This document shows positions 38,564-47,373 of a stretch of 64,000 bases of DNA, in pieces. The position numbers and the translations under genes are program-made. A model generated the notes under the pieces. The model ran no database searches. It was not told the origin of the DNA and saw nothing but the letters and a program-made list of their open reading frames with translations. Positions within the stretch are counted from its first letter, which is position 1. Every line of letters starts with the position of its first letter. The stretch is from Paenibacillus terrae (GTDB taxonomy: Bacteria > Bacillota > Bacilli > Paenibacillales > Paenibacillaceae), in NCBI RefSeq assembly GCF_005217525.1, contig NZ_PNXQ01000012.1, positions 419,010 through 483,009 on the forward strand, given 5' to 3'.

Positions 38564-39338
38564 CTTCTTTAGGCTGGTACATAACGAAAATCTTAAAATT
38601 TACCTGCGTGTACGGACATGGATTATGCTAGGGCTGCTTGCGGTCATTACGGCTGTGATTCCGATGCTGATTGCTCTTGTTTCCGATCAGGTCAGCGTGT
38701 GGGATGGTATCGTGTTGACGGCGATGTTTACATTTTTCCTCAATACGACGTTTACGGTCATTGTAGCGGCTGATTCGGTGGCAGGTGAATTTACATGGGG
38801 AACCATCAAGCTGCTGCTTATCCGCCCTTGGACCCGTAGCAAAATTCTGTTGTCCAAATATATATCGGTCATTCTGTTCAGTCTGCTCGGAACGTTCATT
38901 TTAGTAGCGATGGTTACGCTGTCCTCCTGGTTGATGTTATCCAAAGATGCGCCAGCTGGTTCGATTCCACCGTTCAGTGATCCGATATCTTATGTAACGC
39001 TGAATTTCTTGTACAGTTATATTGCTTTATTCGTGACTATGGCCTTTGCTTTTATGCTGTCTGCAGTTTTTCGTTCCAGCGCCTTGGCGATCGGCTTATC
39101 TCTGTTCATGATGTTCACCAAAACAATCTACAATTCAATCGGTTTGTTTAGTACAGATCGTTATGAATGGACCAAATACGTCCTATTTACGCATATGGAC
39201 CTGAAAAAATATCTCGATATGCCGCCGGGTACAGTAAGCTCTGGTTTGACCTTTTCGCTCACCGTGCTGGCCACCTATTATGTAGTTTTTATTGCAATTA
39301 CCTGGGTGGTTTTTGTGAAAAGAGATGTTTCAACCTAA
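38556..39338 (+). CDS. ABC-2 type permease
   Basis: 260 aa with six hydrophobic segments; N-terminal RLVHNENLKIYLRVRTWIMLGLLAV and DSVAGEFTWGTIKLLLIRPWTRSKILLSKY are typical of ABC-2 permeases paired with BcrA-like ATPases. The TTG start has GGGAGG upstream inside the end of the ATPase gene. A strong terminator follows at 39404. Confidence 0.9.
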   Translation: MADFFRLVHNENLKIYLRVRTWIMLGLLAVITAVIPMLIALVSDQVSVWDGIVLTAMFTFFLNTTFTVIVAADSVAGEFTWGTIKLLLIRPWTRSKILLSKYISVILFSLLGTFILVAMVTLSSWLMLSKDAPAGSIPPFSDPISYVTLNFLYSYIALFVTMAFAFMLSAVFRSSALAIGLSLFMMFTKTIYNSIGLFSTDRYEWTKYVLFTHMDLKKYLDMPPGTVSSGLTFSLTVLATYYVVFIAITWVVFVKRDVST

Positions 39339-39403
39339 ACCCGAGCATCTGATTTGATCTGATTTTTATAACATGAGGATATTACAATATACTGAAAGCA
39401 ACG

Positions 39404-39445
39404 AAAAGGACGTGTTAAATGGCTACCCATTTGCACGTCCTTTTT
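39404..39445 (+). terminator. Strong terminator after the ABC transporter
   Basis: AAAAGGACGTG and CACGTCCTTTTT form the outer stem, and AAATGG/CCATTT extends it inside, followed by T residues. Confidence 0.9.
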
Positions 39446-39596
39446 GCGCTGTTTTGGAGCTGTATCATACAATTACCGCTACAGATTCTGCGTACCGGGG
39501 TATATTGCAATCTATTTTCAGCAAGAATCAATCAATAGGGACGGTTTGCGTTTAAAGAGGTAGAGAGAAACAGATCAGAAGGGGGTGCTGCATGAT

Positions 39597-40682
39597 ATGC
39601 TGCCCAATAATCGTTTTTTTCGCCTGACTACAGGTATTGTCATGCTCTTGCTCATCATTTATTTGGGCACCAAAGTAAGTTTTATATTCAGTCCCATCGT
39701 ATCTCTGGTCAGCTTGCTGGTTGTACCGTTAATGCTGTCCTTTTTCTTCTACTATTTATTGAGGCCAGTGGTAGATTTGATGGAACGAAGAAAAATCAAG
39801 CGCCCCATCTCCATTTTGCTGATTTATCTGGTCATTGCCGCGCTGCTGTTTATTTTCTCATGGGGTGTATGGCCTACATTGCGTGATCAGGTAACGAATT
39901 TATTTGAAAATGCGCCGAAGCTCATTAGCAGTCTGGTTGATCAATTGAGCCAATGGCGGCATAATCAATCCTTGAGACAAGTGTTGCCTCCGGGGGAAGA
40001 TCCGCTGTCACGACTGTCGGATACGTTGAATGAGGCTTTTTCAGCTCTGTCCGATTATTCGGTTAAGCTGGTATCGTTCGTATCCTACTTTTTTATCGTC
40101 TTGGCTACCTTTCCGATTTTGCTCTATTACATGCTGAAGGAGGGGCGCAAGTTTGGTCCCAAAATGCTAAACTTCTTTCCTAAAGAATATCACAAGGACG
40201 CGCTGGAGGTCATGGAGGATATCGACAGTGCGCTCAGCAGCTTTATCGTGAGTCGGGTGCTGATAAATGTCGCGCTGGGTATTATGATGTTCCTTGGCTT
40301 TCTAATTATTGGTCTGCCTTACGCCTTGCTGCTCGCGGTCATTTCGATTTTTCTTAATTTTATCCCCTACGTGGGGGCTGTGGCGGCTTCCATACCCGTC
40401 GTCATTATCGGGTTTCTTGAATCACCTTCCATGGCAATCTGGTCGCTGGTCGTCGTGATCGCTGCCCAGCAAATTCAGGACAATTGGTTGTCACCTGTTG
40501 TGTTTGGCAAACAATTGGATATTCATCCGCTGACTGTCGTCATACTGTTATTGGTCGGTGGTGACTTGCTCGGCATTTTGGGTATCGTTTTGGTTATTCC
40601 GCTGTACATGTGCGCTAAAATAGTGATACGCAAGGTGTATCATTTATTTTTGGAACACAGGGTGGAAGATATGATGGAATGA
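39597..40682 (+). CDS. AI-2E/YdiK-family transporter
   Basis: 361-aa multi-spanning protein of the AI-2E transporter family (PF01594), with about eight hydrophobic segments. LYYMLKEGRKF, SRVLINVALGIMMFLGFLIIGLPYALLLAVISIFLNFIPYVGA is cut here only for description; the conserved PYVGAVAASIPVV and QQIQDNWLSPVVFGKQLDIHPL segments are family hallmarks. Members export small molecules or act as Na+/H+ antiporters. The ATG at 39597 follows AGAAGGGGG at 11 bases; the GTG at 39585 overlaps that site. It converges with the bactofilin gene. Confidence 0.88.
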   Translation: MLPNNRFFRLTTGIVMLLLIIYLGTKVSFIFSPIVSLVSLLVVPLMLSFFFYYLLRPVVDLMERRKIKRPISILLIYLVIAALLFIFSWGVWPTLRDQVTNLFENAPKLISSLVDQLSQWRHNQSLRQVLPPGEDPLSRLSDTLNEAFSALSDYSVKLVSFVSYFFIVLATFPILLYYMLKEGRKFGPKMLNFFPKEYHKDALEVMEDIDSALSSFIVSRVLINVALGIMMFLGFLIIGLPYALLLAVISIFLNFIPYVGAVAASIPVVIIGFLESPSMAIWSLVVVIAAQQIQDNWLSPVVFGKQLDIHPLTVVILLLVGGDLLGILGIVLVIPLYMCAKIVIRKVYHLFLEHRVEDMME

Positions 40683-40688
40683 ATGGAA

Positions 40689-41153
40689 TTATCCCGTCTC
40701 TGATTGCAGGGTTGCCTGACGGTTTTCCCTGTCTTTGCGAGTACCGGATTGTGTTTCAAGATCAGAAGCGTCAGTTGAAACAGCAGAGGGTTCTGCGTCT
40801 TTCGTTCGGATCATCTGACTCGTACCGTCCAGAACGCCGCCTTCGGAGATGACCAGCGCGGCGGCGGCTACTTTGCCGTACAGTTCGCCCGTAGGCGTGA
40901 TCGTCAGTCGTCCCTCTGTGGTGATGCTTCCGAATACCTTGCCGGCAAGGGTGACGTCTCGTGCGATGATATCCGAACGCACGACAGCAGATTCTCCGAT
41001 CACGACGGCATGAGTGCTGCAGATATCGCCCTGAAAATGGCCATCAATTCGAATATTGGCCTCAGCCTCAATCGTACCTTCAAAGCTGGTGCCGTTAGCC
41101 AACAGCGTATCGGTCACAGGTGCGGACAGCTTTTTTTTGGAGTCCTTGAACAT
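40689..41153 (-). CDS. Bactofilin (polymer-forming cytoskeletal protein)
   Basis: 154 aa with the right-handed beta-helical bactofilin core: DTLLANGTSFEGTIEAEANI, then repeated GxxxGxI-type turns (RIDGHFQGDICS, LAGKVFGSITTEGRL, PTGELYGKVAA). It is flanked by a short Lys-rich N terminus and a hydrophilic tail. The ATG at 41153 is eight bases from GGAGG, so the in-frame ATG at 41168 is upstream of the ribosome binding site and rejected. It is encoded just downstream of an M23 peptidase, a pairing seen in many bacteria where bactofilins localise cell-wall hydrolases. Confidence 0.9.
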   Translation of the reverse strand: MFKDSKKKLSAPVTDTLLANGTSFEGTIEAEANIRIDGHFQGDICSTHAVVIGESAVVRSDIIARDVTLAGKVFGSITTEGRLTITPTGELYGKVAAAALVISEGGVLDGTSQMIRTKDAEPSAVSTDASDLETQSGTRKDRENRQATLQSETG

Positions 41154-41196
41154 GTTGTTTGCCTCCATTCATTTATTGTAAGGATTTTGAAAAATA

Positions 41197-42228
41197 TCAT
41201 TGTACATACAGTAACGGATCGACAGGCTGACTATGCTTGACGATCTGAAAATGAAGATGAGGCCCCGTGCTTCTTCCCGTACTTCCCAGAAGGCCGATGG
41301 TCTGTCCTTTACGGACTCGTTCCCCCGGAGTCACCTGCATACCGCTTAGATGCATATACCAGGACTGGAATCCGTCAGGATGCTGGATGATAATGCACTT
41401 GCCCCGTGCCCCGCTGGAGGCTGCCTCAAGCACAGTGCCCGCTCCTGCCGCATAGACGGGATCACCCGTTTGTCCGGCAATATCCATGCCCGAATGGAAA
41501 GCGGATTTGCCCGTAAACGGATCGCTGCGATAGCCGAAGCTGGAGGTCATCTGGCGTGAACTGACAGGCCAGGCCGAAGGCTTACCTTGTTCGGCAAGCG
41601 CCAGTCTGCGGGTCTGGAGCAACTGTGCGGCTTGCTTCTGCTCAAGGTTCTGCTGTACGGCGTTCGCCTGCTGAATAGAGCGGGGAACCGTGCGCTCTAC
41701 CGTGTCCAGCATAGATTCGATTTCCTGAAAATCATCCTTGGCTTGACGAGTAAGCATGGCTGTATTTTCATGTACTGTAATCAATTCGCCCCCGGTATAG
41801 CCGGAGGCATCCCAGGAGAGTGGAGTCACGACCGTTTTGCTGCTACTGGTGGCAGAGGATTTTCCATATTTGCGGATAAATTGCTGCATTTGCTGCTCCA
41901 GTTCTGTTACACGCTGGAGGCGTTCGCGAATACTGGTGGCCTGATTCGTCAGCTCCATCACTTCGCGGCGCAGTCGCCCGATTGCCGCATCCTTGTCCGC
42001 TACCGTAACATCCATCTGCAAGCTCTGGACGGCAAGATTCGTTTCCATTTGGGAAATGATATGGGAAGAACGGATTTGCAGCCCGATCACGAGTGTAGAG
42101 ATGGACGCGATCACAAGGGTCGGGACGAGAATGACAGCGGCTGTAGAGTATTGTAGCTGCTTGGGCGGTTGCTGTGCATCACGAATGACGAGCAAGGTCA
42201 TCCGGCGATTTAGGCTTCCTTTTTTCAT
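41197..42228 (-). CDS. M23-family (LytM) membrane-anchored peptidase
   Basis: 343-aa envelope protein. N-terminal membrane helix (VILVPTLVIASISTLVIGL), a coiled coil at about 60-115 (LRREVMELTNQATSIRERLQ), and a C-terminal LytM domain with the zinc ligands in FHSGMDIAG and PHLHFQIV. It is intact, so may be an active endopeptidase. It is transcribed ahead of the bactofilin gene with about 40 bases between them. Start ATG has AGGAGCG upstream. Confidence 0.92.
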   Translation of the reverse strand: MKKGSLNRRMTLLVIRDAQQPPKQLQYSTAAVILVPTLVIASISTLVIGLQIRSSHIISQMETNLAVQSLQMDVTVADKDAAIGRLRREVMELTNQATSIRERLQRVTELEQQMQQFIRKYGKSSATSSSKTVVTPLSWDASGYTGGELITVHENTAMLTRQAKDDFQEIESMLDTVERTVPRSIQQANAVQQNLEQKQAAQLLQTRRLALAEQGKPSAWPVSSRQMTSSFGYRSDPFTGKSAFHSGMDIAGQTGDPVYAAGAGTVLEAASSGARGKCIIIQHPDGFQSWYMHLSGMQVTPGERVRKGQTIGLLGSTGRSTGPHLHFQIVKHSQPVDPLLYVQ

Positions 42229-42356
42229 AATCGCTCCTTTCCGGACATCGCTCCTATCCTAATAGTGCTTGGTTACTATCTATTCAGCTTAAGGGGCAAA
42301 CATGTCAAAAAAATTGGAGCTTGGTATAAAACATAGATGTATAAGGAGGCTTAAAC

Positions 42357-43787
42357 ATGCTGTGGTTGCTGTTGGTTTTAATTGTTTTTATTTTTCAGAC
42401 CGGGACGATCCTGCTCTTTGAATTTCGCAAGCCGTCCAAGGCGGTAGCCTGGCTATTTATTTTGTTCTGTTTCCCGCTGATCGGCTTTGTCGTGTACTAC
42501 TTTGTTGCACAGGATTATAAGAAGCGCAAAATGGTGCGAAAAGGGGGATCACAGCTATTCCGTGAATTCCGCGAGCGCCTATGGTCGCAATCCAGGGTGA
42601 TTGAGAATGTGGAACAAATGCATAATCCTCATTTCAAGCATCAGGAGCGTCTGTTTAACCAGCTCATCCGTATGTCGGAAAATCCGCTGACCGGCTGCAA
42701 TCGCACACGTGTGCTGACGGACGGGGAAGAGACCTTCGAGGCGATGCTGACAGCGCTGGAACAGGCGCAGTCTCATATCCATGTAGAGTTTTACATATTC
42801 CGGGCGGACGACATCGGTACCCGGTTTCAGGAGGTCATGATCCGCAAGGCGCGCGAGGGTGTGAAGGTTCGATTCGTGGTGGACGGTGTGGGGAGCTACA
42901 ATCTGCCCTATTCTTTTATTCATGCCTGTAATGAGGCAGGTGTAGAGTTTCATTATTTTCTGCCCCCGTTTTTCGCGACGCTGGATCGGCGGATTAACTA
43001 TCGTAACCACCGTAAAATCGTAGTGGTGGACGGATTGATCGGGTTTGTTGGAGGCATAAATGTGGGCGACGATTATCTCGGCAAGTACCCCAAGGTGGGA
43101 TTTTGGCGGGACACGCATTTGCAGATGGAAGGAGATAGCGTCTATTTTCTGCAAAATGCATTTCTAAGCGACTGGAAGCTGGCCTCCGGGGAACGGCTGA
43201 TGGATGAGAATTTATTTCCGCCGCATACCTGTGAAGGAGAAGAGGAGGTACAGATTTTGAGCAGCGGACCCGATCAGGTATGGGATACGATTCAGGAAAT
43301 GTGCTTTGGTGCGCTGGCGGTTGCCAAGAAGCGGATTTGGATTACCACCCCGTATTTTATTCCCGATCCGGGGATTTATGAGGCGCTTAAGCTGGCGGCG
43401 GTCAGCGGCGTAGATGTGCGAATTATTATTCCATACAAATCGGATTCAAAGCTGGTGCATCTGGCGTCCCTGTCCTATGTGCAGGAGCTGCTGGAGGCGG
43501 GCGTGGAGTTCTATCAATATCGTAAAGGATTTATTCACGCTAAAATCATCATTGTGGATGATTTGCTCGGCTCGGTCGGGACCGCCAATATGGACATGCG
43601 CAGCTTTTTCTATAATTTTGAGTTGACCGCTGTACTCTTTGCCCGGTCAGCGCTGGAGCATCTTTCGGCCGATTTTGAAGAGGATCTGTCCAACTCTTCG
43701 CACATCGATTTAAAGGTGTTCCGCAGACGGCCACGATTACAGAAAACAGCTGAAATTCTGGCTCGCATGCTCTCTCCGCTCCTTTAA
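42357..43787 (+). CDS. cls: Cardiolipin synthase
   Basis: 476-aa phospholipase D-superfamily enzyme condensing two phosphatidylglycerols. Two N-terminal membrane helices (residues ~2-20 and 30-50), then two HKD motifs: NHRKIVVVDGLIGFVGG near 220 and HAKIIIVDDLLGSVGT near 398. Length and layout are those of Bacillus ClsA-type enzymes. AAGGAGG precedes the ATG. Confidence 0.95.
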   Translation: MLWLLLVLIVFIFQTGTILLFEFRKPSKAVAWLFILFCFPLIGFVVYYFVAQDYKKRKMVRKGGSQLFREFRERLWSQSRVIENVEQMHNPHFKHQERLFNQLIRMSENPLTGCNRTRVLTDGEETFEAMLTALEQAQSHIHVEFYIFRADDIGTRFQEVMIRKAREGVKVRFVVDGVGSYNLPYSFIHACNEAGVEFHYFLPPFFATLDRRINYRNHRKIVVVDGLIGFVGGINVGDDYLGKYPKVGFWRDTHLQMEGDSVYFLQNAFLSDWKLASGERLMDENLFPPHTCEGEEEVQILSSGPDQVWDTIQEMCFGALAVAKKRIWITTPYFIPDPGIYEALKLAAVSGVDVRIIIPYKSDSKLVHLASLSYVQELLEAGVEFYQYRKGFIHAKIIIVDDLLGSVGTANMDMRSFFYNFELTAVLFARSALEHLSADFEEDLSNSSHIDLKVFRRRPRLQKTAEILARMLSPLL

Positions 43788-43875
43788 AGGCGGTTTTCGC
43801 CGTTTTTATCAATATAATCCGGCTTTATTGAGATTTATGTGCTTTTTGCTAACTTTTTTGCGCAAAATCACAGTT

Positions 43876-43962
43876 TTATGGTATAGTATTCATATAACAC
43901 AATCGCGGTAAAGGAGAAGGGACTGCGGATCGCAGCCCCTTTTTTGGTCCAATATACCATAA
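43876..43962. promoter_or_regulatory. Inverted repeat bracketing a leader terminator upstream of the YitT-family gene
   Basis: TTATGGTATA (43876-43885) is the exact reverse complement of TATACCATAA (43953-43962). The left arm overlaps a possible -10 (TATAGT), and the right arm lies just before the ribosome binding site of the next gene. Confidence 0.5.
43917..43945 (+). terminator. Terminator in the leader of the YitT-family gene
   Basis: AAGGG and CTGCG pair across a GAT loop with CGCAG and CCCCTT, followed by a T run. It follows cls by about 130 bases and could end that transcript. Because a -10-like element lies upstream of it, it could also attenuate the next gene. Confidence 0.75.
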
Positions 43963-43982
43963 TGTAACGGGGGGATTTATAT

Positions 43983-44927
43983 ATGAGTGTAGTGAGCAAG
44001 GAAGTCCAAAGTCTGTCTGAGATCACAGATGTGACCGGAGAGTTGACCAAGATCAGCAAAATTCCAGCCAATCCTAAAAATAAAGCAAAACGCCTGTTTC
44101 AGCGTGCGGCCATGATTATTTTCGGTGCCGCGCTTATGGCAGTGGGCCTCGAAATATTCTTGGTTCCTAACGGCGTTATCGACGGTGGGGTCACAGGTAT
44201 TTCCATTATGGCCTCCAAGATTACTGGCTACCCGCTCGGTATTTTCCTGACCCTGTTGAACCTTCCCTTTTTGGTTATCGGCTACAAGCAAATCGGCAAA
44301 ACCTTCGCTTTATCCACATTATTCGGCATTATCGTGATGTCTATCGGAACCACGTTACTACACAGTGTAAATGCGTTGACCCCTGGCGAACCGCTGCTCG
44401 GTGCTATTTTTGGCGGTGTCATTCTCGGCGTTGGGGTAGGTCTCGTCATTCGGTCTGGCGGCTCGCTGGATGGAACAGAGATCGTAGCTATTCTCGTCAG
44501 TGAAAAAACTCCTTTTTCGGTCGGTGAGATCGTACTTTTCGTGAACATCTTCATTCTGGGCAGCGCAGGCTTTGTATTTGGTTGGCCGAATGCCCTGTAT
44601 TCCATGATTGCTTATTATATTGCGATGAAAATGATTGATATTACCATCGAAGGTCTGGATCAGTCCAAATCGGTCTGGATTATTAGTGAAAAATACCGCG
44701 ACATCGGGGATGCCCTGACGGACCGTCTTGGACGGGGCGTAACCTATCTGGAAGGTGAGGGTGGCTTTACAGGCGAAAGCAAGAAGGTCATTTTCGTCGT
44801 CATCACCCGACTGGAGGAAGCGAAGCTGAAGAACATCGTGGAAGATTGGGACCCGCATGCCTTTGTGGCAATTGGTAACATTCACGATGTGAAGGGCGGA
44901 CGCTTTAAGAAAAAAGGAATACACTAG
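43983..44927 (+). CDS. YitT-family membrane protein (DUF161/DUF2179)
   Basis: 314-aa protein with five to six membrane segments (IFGAALMAVGLEIFLVPNGVIDGGVTGIS, GAIFGGVILGVGVGLVIRSGGSLDGTEI) and a C-terminal soluble domain (GRGVTYLEGEGGFTGESKKVIFVVITRLEEAKLKN) typical of the family. Function is unknown in most members. GGGGGG-type ribosome binding site before the ATG. A terminator shared with the convergent gene follows. Confidence 0.9.
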   Translation: MSVVSKEVQSLSEITDVTGELTKISKIPANPKNKAKRLFQRAAMIIFGAALMAVGLEIFLVPNGVIDGGVTGISIMASKITGYPLGIFLTLLNLPFLVIGYKQIGKTFALSTLFGIIVMSIGTTLLHSVNALTPGEPLLGAIFGGVILGVGVGLVIRSGGSLDGTEIVAILVSEKTPFSVGEIVLFVNIFILGSAGFVFGWPNALYSMIAYYIAMKMIDITIEGLDQSKSVWIISEKYRDIGDALTDRLGRGVTYLEGEGGFTGESKKVIFVVITRLEEAKLKNIVEDWDPHAFVAIGNIHDVKGGRFKKKGIH

Positions 44928-44930
44928 CGC

Positions 44931-44980
44931 AAGGGGACAATTCCTCGGCCGATTTTACGGCTGTGGAGTTCGTCCCCTTT
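44931..44980. terminator. Bidirectional terminator between convergent genes
   Basis: AAGGGGAC at 44931-44938 pairs with GTCCCCTT at 44972-44979, with an inner stem, and T runs on the plus strand. It lies between the YitT-family and LigD-polymerase genes. Confidence 0.8.
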
Positions 44981-44981
44981 T

Positions 44982-45872
44982 TTATGTGGCGCGCATATGC
45001 TTTAGAACATCTTCGATGGGCTGTGGAGGGACCTTGGAAATCAAGTCTCCTACCTGATTTAGCCGTTCCTCAATATTCAGCAAATGATAGTCAAGCGGTG
45101 AAACGTCTTGTCGTACCTCGTCCCATGTCAGTGGGGTGGACACCGTAGCGCCAGGGCGTGCCCGCGGGGTATAGGGAGCGGCCAGGGTTTTTCCTTGATA
45201 ATGCTGCAAATAATCAAAATAGATAGCGGTTCCCCGATCCTTTTTTAAACGTTCCAGCGTGAACAGGTGCGGGTGCTTTTCGGTCACAAACTGTCCCACC
45301 AGCAGACCGATGCTGCGAAGCTCGTCGAAGGTTATGCCTGTGCGGATTGGGACGATAATTTGTACACCCGTGGCCCCGGACGTTTTGGGTACGGATTCCA
45401 AACCAAGCGAAGCCAGCACTTCACCGACGATGAATGCCGCTTCCATAATGCGTGGCTCCACTTCTCTGGACGGATCAAGGTCAATCATCCATTCGCAGGG
45501 CAGCGTGCTTCCGGCTTGATGCAGCGATGGGTGAAATTCCAGCGCCGCCTGATTGCCGAGCCATAGCAGTTGCGGTAGCGTACCAAGCACCATATATTCA
45601 ATGCCGTCATGCAGGAAAGTCTCGATATAGCCCGGACGAGGCTGCGGGGCATTTTTCTGGTAGAAAAAATCCCCGTGAATACCGTGCGGCCAACGGATGA
45701 CGGTCAGCAAACGGTTGTGGCTATATTTGAGCAGAAAAGGAGCCAGCACTGCAAGCTTACGAAGATACAGCGCTTTGGTGATACCAGCTTCGGGCCATAG
45801 CGGTTTATCCGGGTTGGTGATAGGAATTTCCAGACCTTCGATGGTAATGATGCCTTTAACAGCTTGTCCCAT
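44982..45872 (-). CDS. LigD-type DNA polymerase/primase (NHEJ)
   Basis: 296-aa standalone polymerase domain of the bacterial NHEJ ligase D family, which fills and extends ends held by Ku. It shows ITNPDKPLWPEAGITKALYLRKL, the metal-binding WMIDLDPS (Asp-x-Asp) and PKTSGATGVQIIVPI. DYLQHYQGKTLAAPYTPRARPGATVSTPL is characteristic. No ligase or nuclease domain is attached. The start has AGAAGGAGCG upstream. Its natural partner ku lies 8.6 kb away on the same strand, with the lasso cluster between them. Confidence 0.93.
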   Translation of the reverse strand: MGQAVKGIITIEGLEIPITNPDKPLWPEAGITKALYLRKLAVLAPFLLKYSHNRLLTVIRWPHGIHGDFFYQKNAPQPRPGYIETFLHDGIEYMVLGTLPQLLWLGNQAALEFHPSLHQAGSTLPCEWMIDLDPSREVEPRIMEAAFIVGEVLASLGLESVPKTSGATGVQIIVPIRTGITFDELRSIGLLVGQFVTEKHPHLFTLERLKKDRGTAIYFDYLQHYQGKTLAAPYTPRARPGATVSTPLTWDEVRQDVSPLDYHLLNIEERLNQVGDLISKVPPQPIEDVLKHMRAT

Positions 45873-46014
45873 ACGTCTACGCTCCTTCTTTTAACCTGTT
45901 ATAAGCTGAACTCGAAAAAATGTACATGGAAACGGAGTAGACGGAATGATGCACCTCTAGATGTAGTTATGGATTAACATGAGCGTCATGTACAGAAATT
46001 ATCCGTCAAAGGGA

Positions 46015-46066
46015 TTGACAAGATACAATATGTATCATAAATTTATAATAAAATACGTAGTGTATC
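46015..46066 (+). promoter_or_regulatory. Promoter and XRE-type operators of the lasso-peptide operon
   Basis: TTGACA (46015-46020), 17 bases, TAAATT (46038-46043). The spacer contains GATACAATATGTATC (46022-46036), and a second half-matching site AATACGTAGTGTATC follows at 46052-46066. The first 29 bases match the pepO promoter at 23289 except for three positions inside the operator centre. The site lies within an open frame that starts earlier, which is one reason to place the sulfotransferase start downstream. Confidence 0.72.
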
Positions 46067-46104
46067 TATTAAATGTCTTGAGCAGAGGTAGAGGAGGAGT
46101 TTCC

Positions 46105-47373
46105 TTGATTGATAAGCAAGGCGAGGGACTGGTTTTCCTGCTTAGTGTCCCCCGAAGTGGAAGCTCGCTAGTGACTACCATTTTGCAAAACCACTCCCGC
46201 CTGTTTGCCACGCAGGAAATGTGGTTCCTGCTCAGCCTACATGATCTTCCCCAGTCGCAAACACGTCCCTATGGGGGAACTGGAATCATCCGGCAATTTT
46301 TTAACGGTATGGTTCCTCCGCACGTATTGGAACAGGCTTCCCGATCGTATGCACTTGAGATCTATAACGGTTTGCTTGAAGGGACTAACGCAAATATGGT
46401 TATCGACAAATCCCCGCGTTACTATACGGTGCTGGAATTTATAGACCGTCTTTTCCCGGCAGCCCGCAGGGTATGGCTTATCCGTAATCCCTTATCTATT
46501 GCGGCTTCATTCAAAAAAGTTAACCAAATGCGTGGCGAACGTTTTCATCTGCTGGAGGAGCTGGAAAGCCCGCATTTTAATATGAAGATGACGGATATTA
46601 CGGTCGGTTTGTTCCGTTATGCACATTATTTTGCCACACCTCATCCGCTTGCATACCCGCTTGTGTATGAACAACTTGTAGCCAATCCGGCGGTGGAGGT
46701 CGGGAGGCTGTGCGATTTTCTGGGTGTCGATTATGAACCGGGCATGGAAAAGTACGGGGATTTTGCGGATACACCTAAATCCAGTCTTTTTTACAGCATG
46801 GGAGCTGGGGATCCGTTCGTGGGGGAGCATGAACAGACGCATCAGGATTCGGTACATAGCTGGCAACATCTGTTGAACAAAAAGGAAATCGAGCTGTATT
46901 GCAGAAGCATCGGAGCTCGTATGTTTACACAACTCGGCTACGGGGAAGCACTGGAGCAGGCCGAGCATATAACCCGGGTAAGGTTTGAAGAGGAAGCCGA
47001 TGTGGAGCTACTAAGTCGGCGTACGAGCCAGTTTCTCCAGCAAAGCGGCTTTGAGTGGAAGAACGCTTATCGGATGCTGGAAAAGCAGGGTGCGGATAAC
47101 AGGGGGTTTATAATAAAAGCAGGACAGCATCCTGTACTTCAAGATTCTCGACAGAATGATGCTGTACAGGTTGTAAATGATAGACGGCTCCAATCGCTGG
47201 AAAACAGGCTGGCACATAGCTATGAGGAGCGGAATCGTCTGATCGCACAGCTCCAAACCTACCAACGCAGAAATCAACGGCTCCGATCTCGTATCCCCTT
47301 TGCTCGTCATTTGGGGCGCTGGGCATCTGTAGCGCTATCAGTTATGGAAAAAGAAAAAGGGGGGAAAACGTGA
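46105..47373 (+). CDS. Sulfotransferase-family protein of a lasso-peptide cluster
   Basis: 422-aa PAPS-dependent sulfotransferase fold. The 5'-phosphosulfate loop is FLLSVPRSGSSLVTTIL (about residues 10-26). YYTVLEFIDRLFPAARRVWLIRNPLSIAASF supplies the 3'-phosphate-binding Arg region. The last ~60 residues are a charged coiled coil (LQSLENRLAHSYEERNRLIAQL). The open frame reaches back to 45979, but it would run through the promoter. The TTG at 46105, five bases after GGAGGAG, is the likely start. It is first in the operon and overlaps the cyclase gene by four bases. It may sulfate the peptide, which is inference. Confidence 0.82.
   Translation: MIDKQGEGLVFLLSVPRSGSSLVTTILQNHSRLFATQEMWFLLSLHDLPQSQTRPYGGTGIIRQFFNGMVPPHVLEQASRSYALEIYNGLLEGTNANMVIDKSPRYYTVLEFIDRLFPAARRVWLIRNPLSIAASFKKVNQMRGERFHLLEELESPHFNMKMTDITVGLFRYAHYFATPHPLAYPLVYEQLVANPAVEVGRLCDFLGVDYEPGMEKYGDFADTPKSSLFYSMGAGDPFVGEHEQTHQDSVHSWQHLLNKKEIELYCRSIGARMFTQLGYGEALEQAEHITRVRFEEEADVELLSRRTSQFLQQSGFEWKNAYRMLEKQGADNRGFIIKAGQHPVLQDSRQNDAVQVVNDRRLQSLENRLAHSYEERNRLIAQLQTYQRRNQRLRSRIPFARHLGRWASVALSVMEKEKGGKT

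Noticed and set aside
45979..46104. A longer N terminus for the sulfotransferase from the ATG at 45979
   Set aside because: That segment contains the TTGACA/TAAATT promoter and operators, and the TTG at 46105 has a strong GGAGGAG. The longer N terminus has no family similarity.
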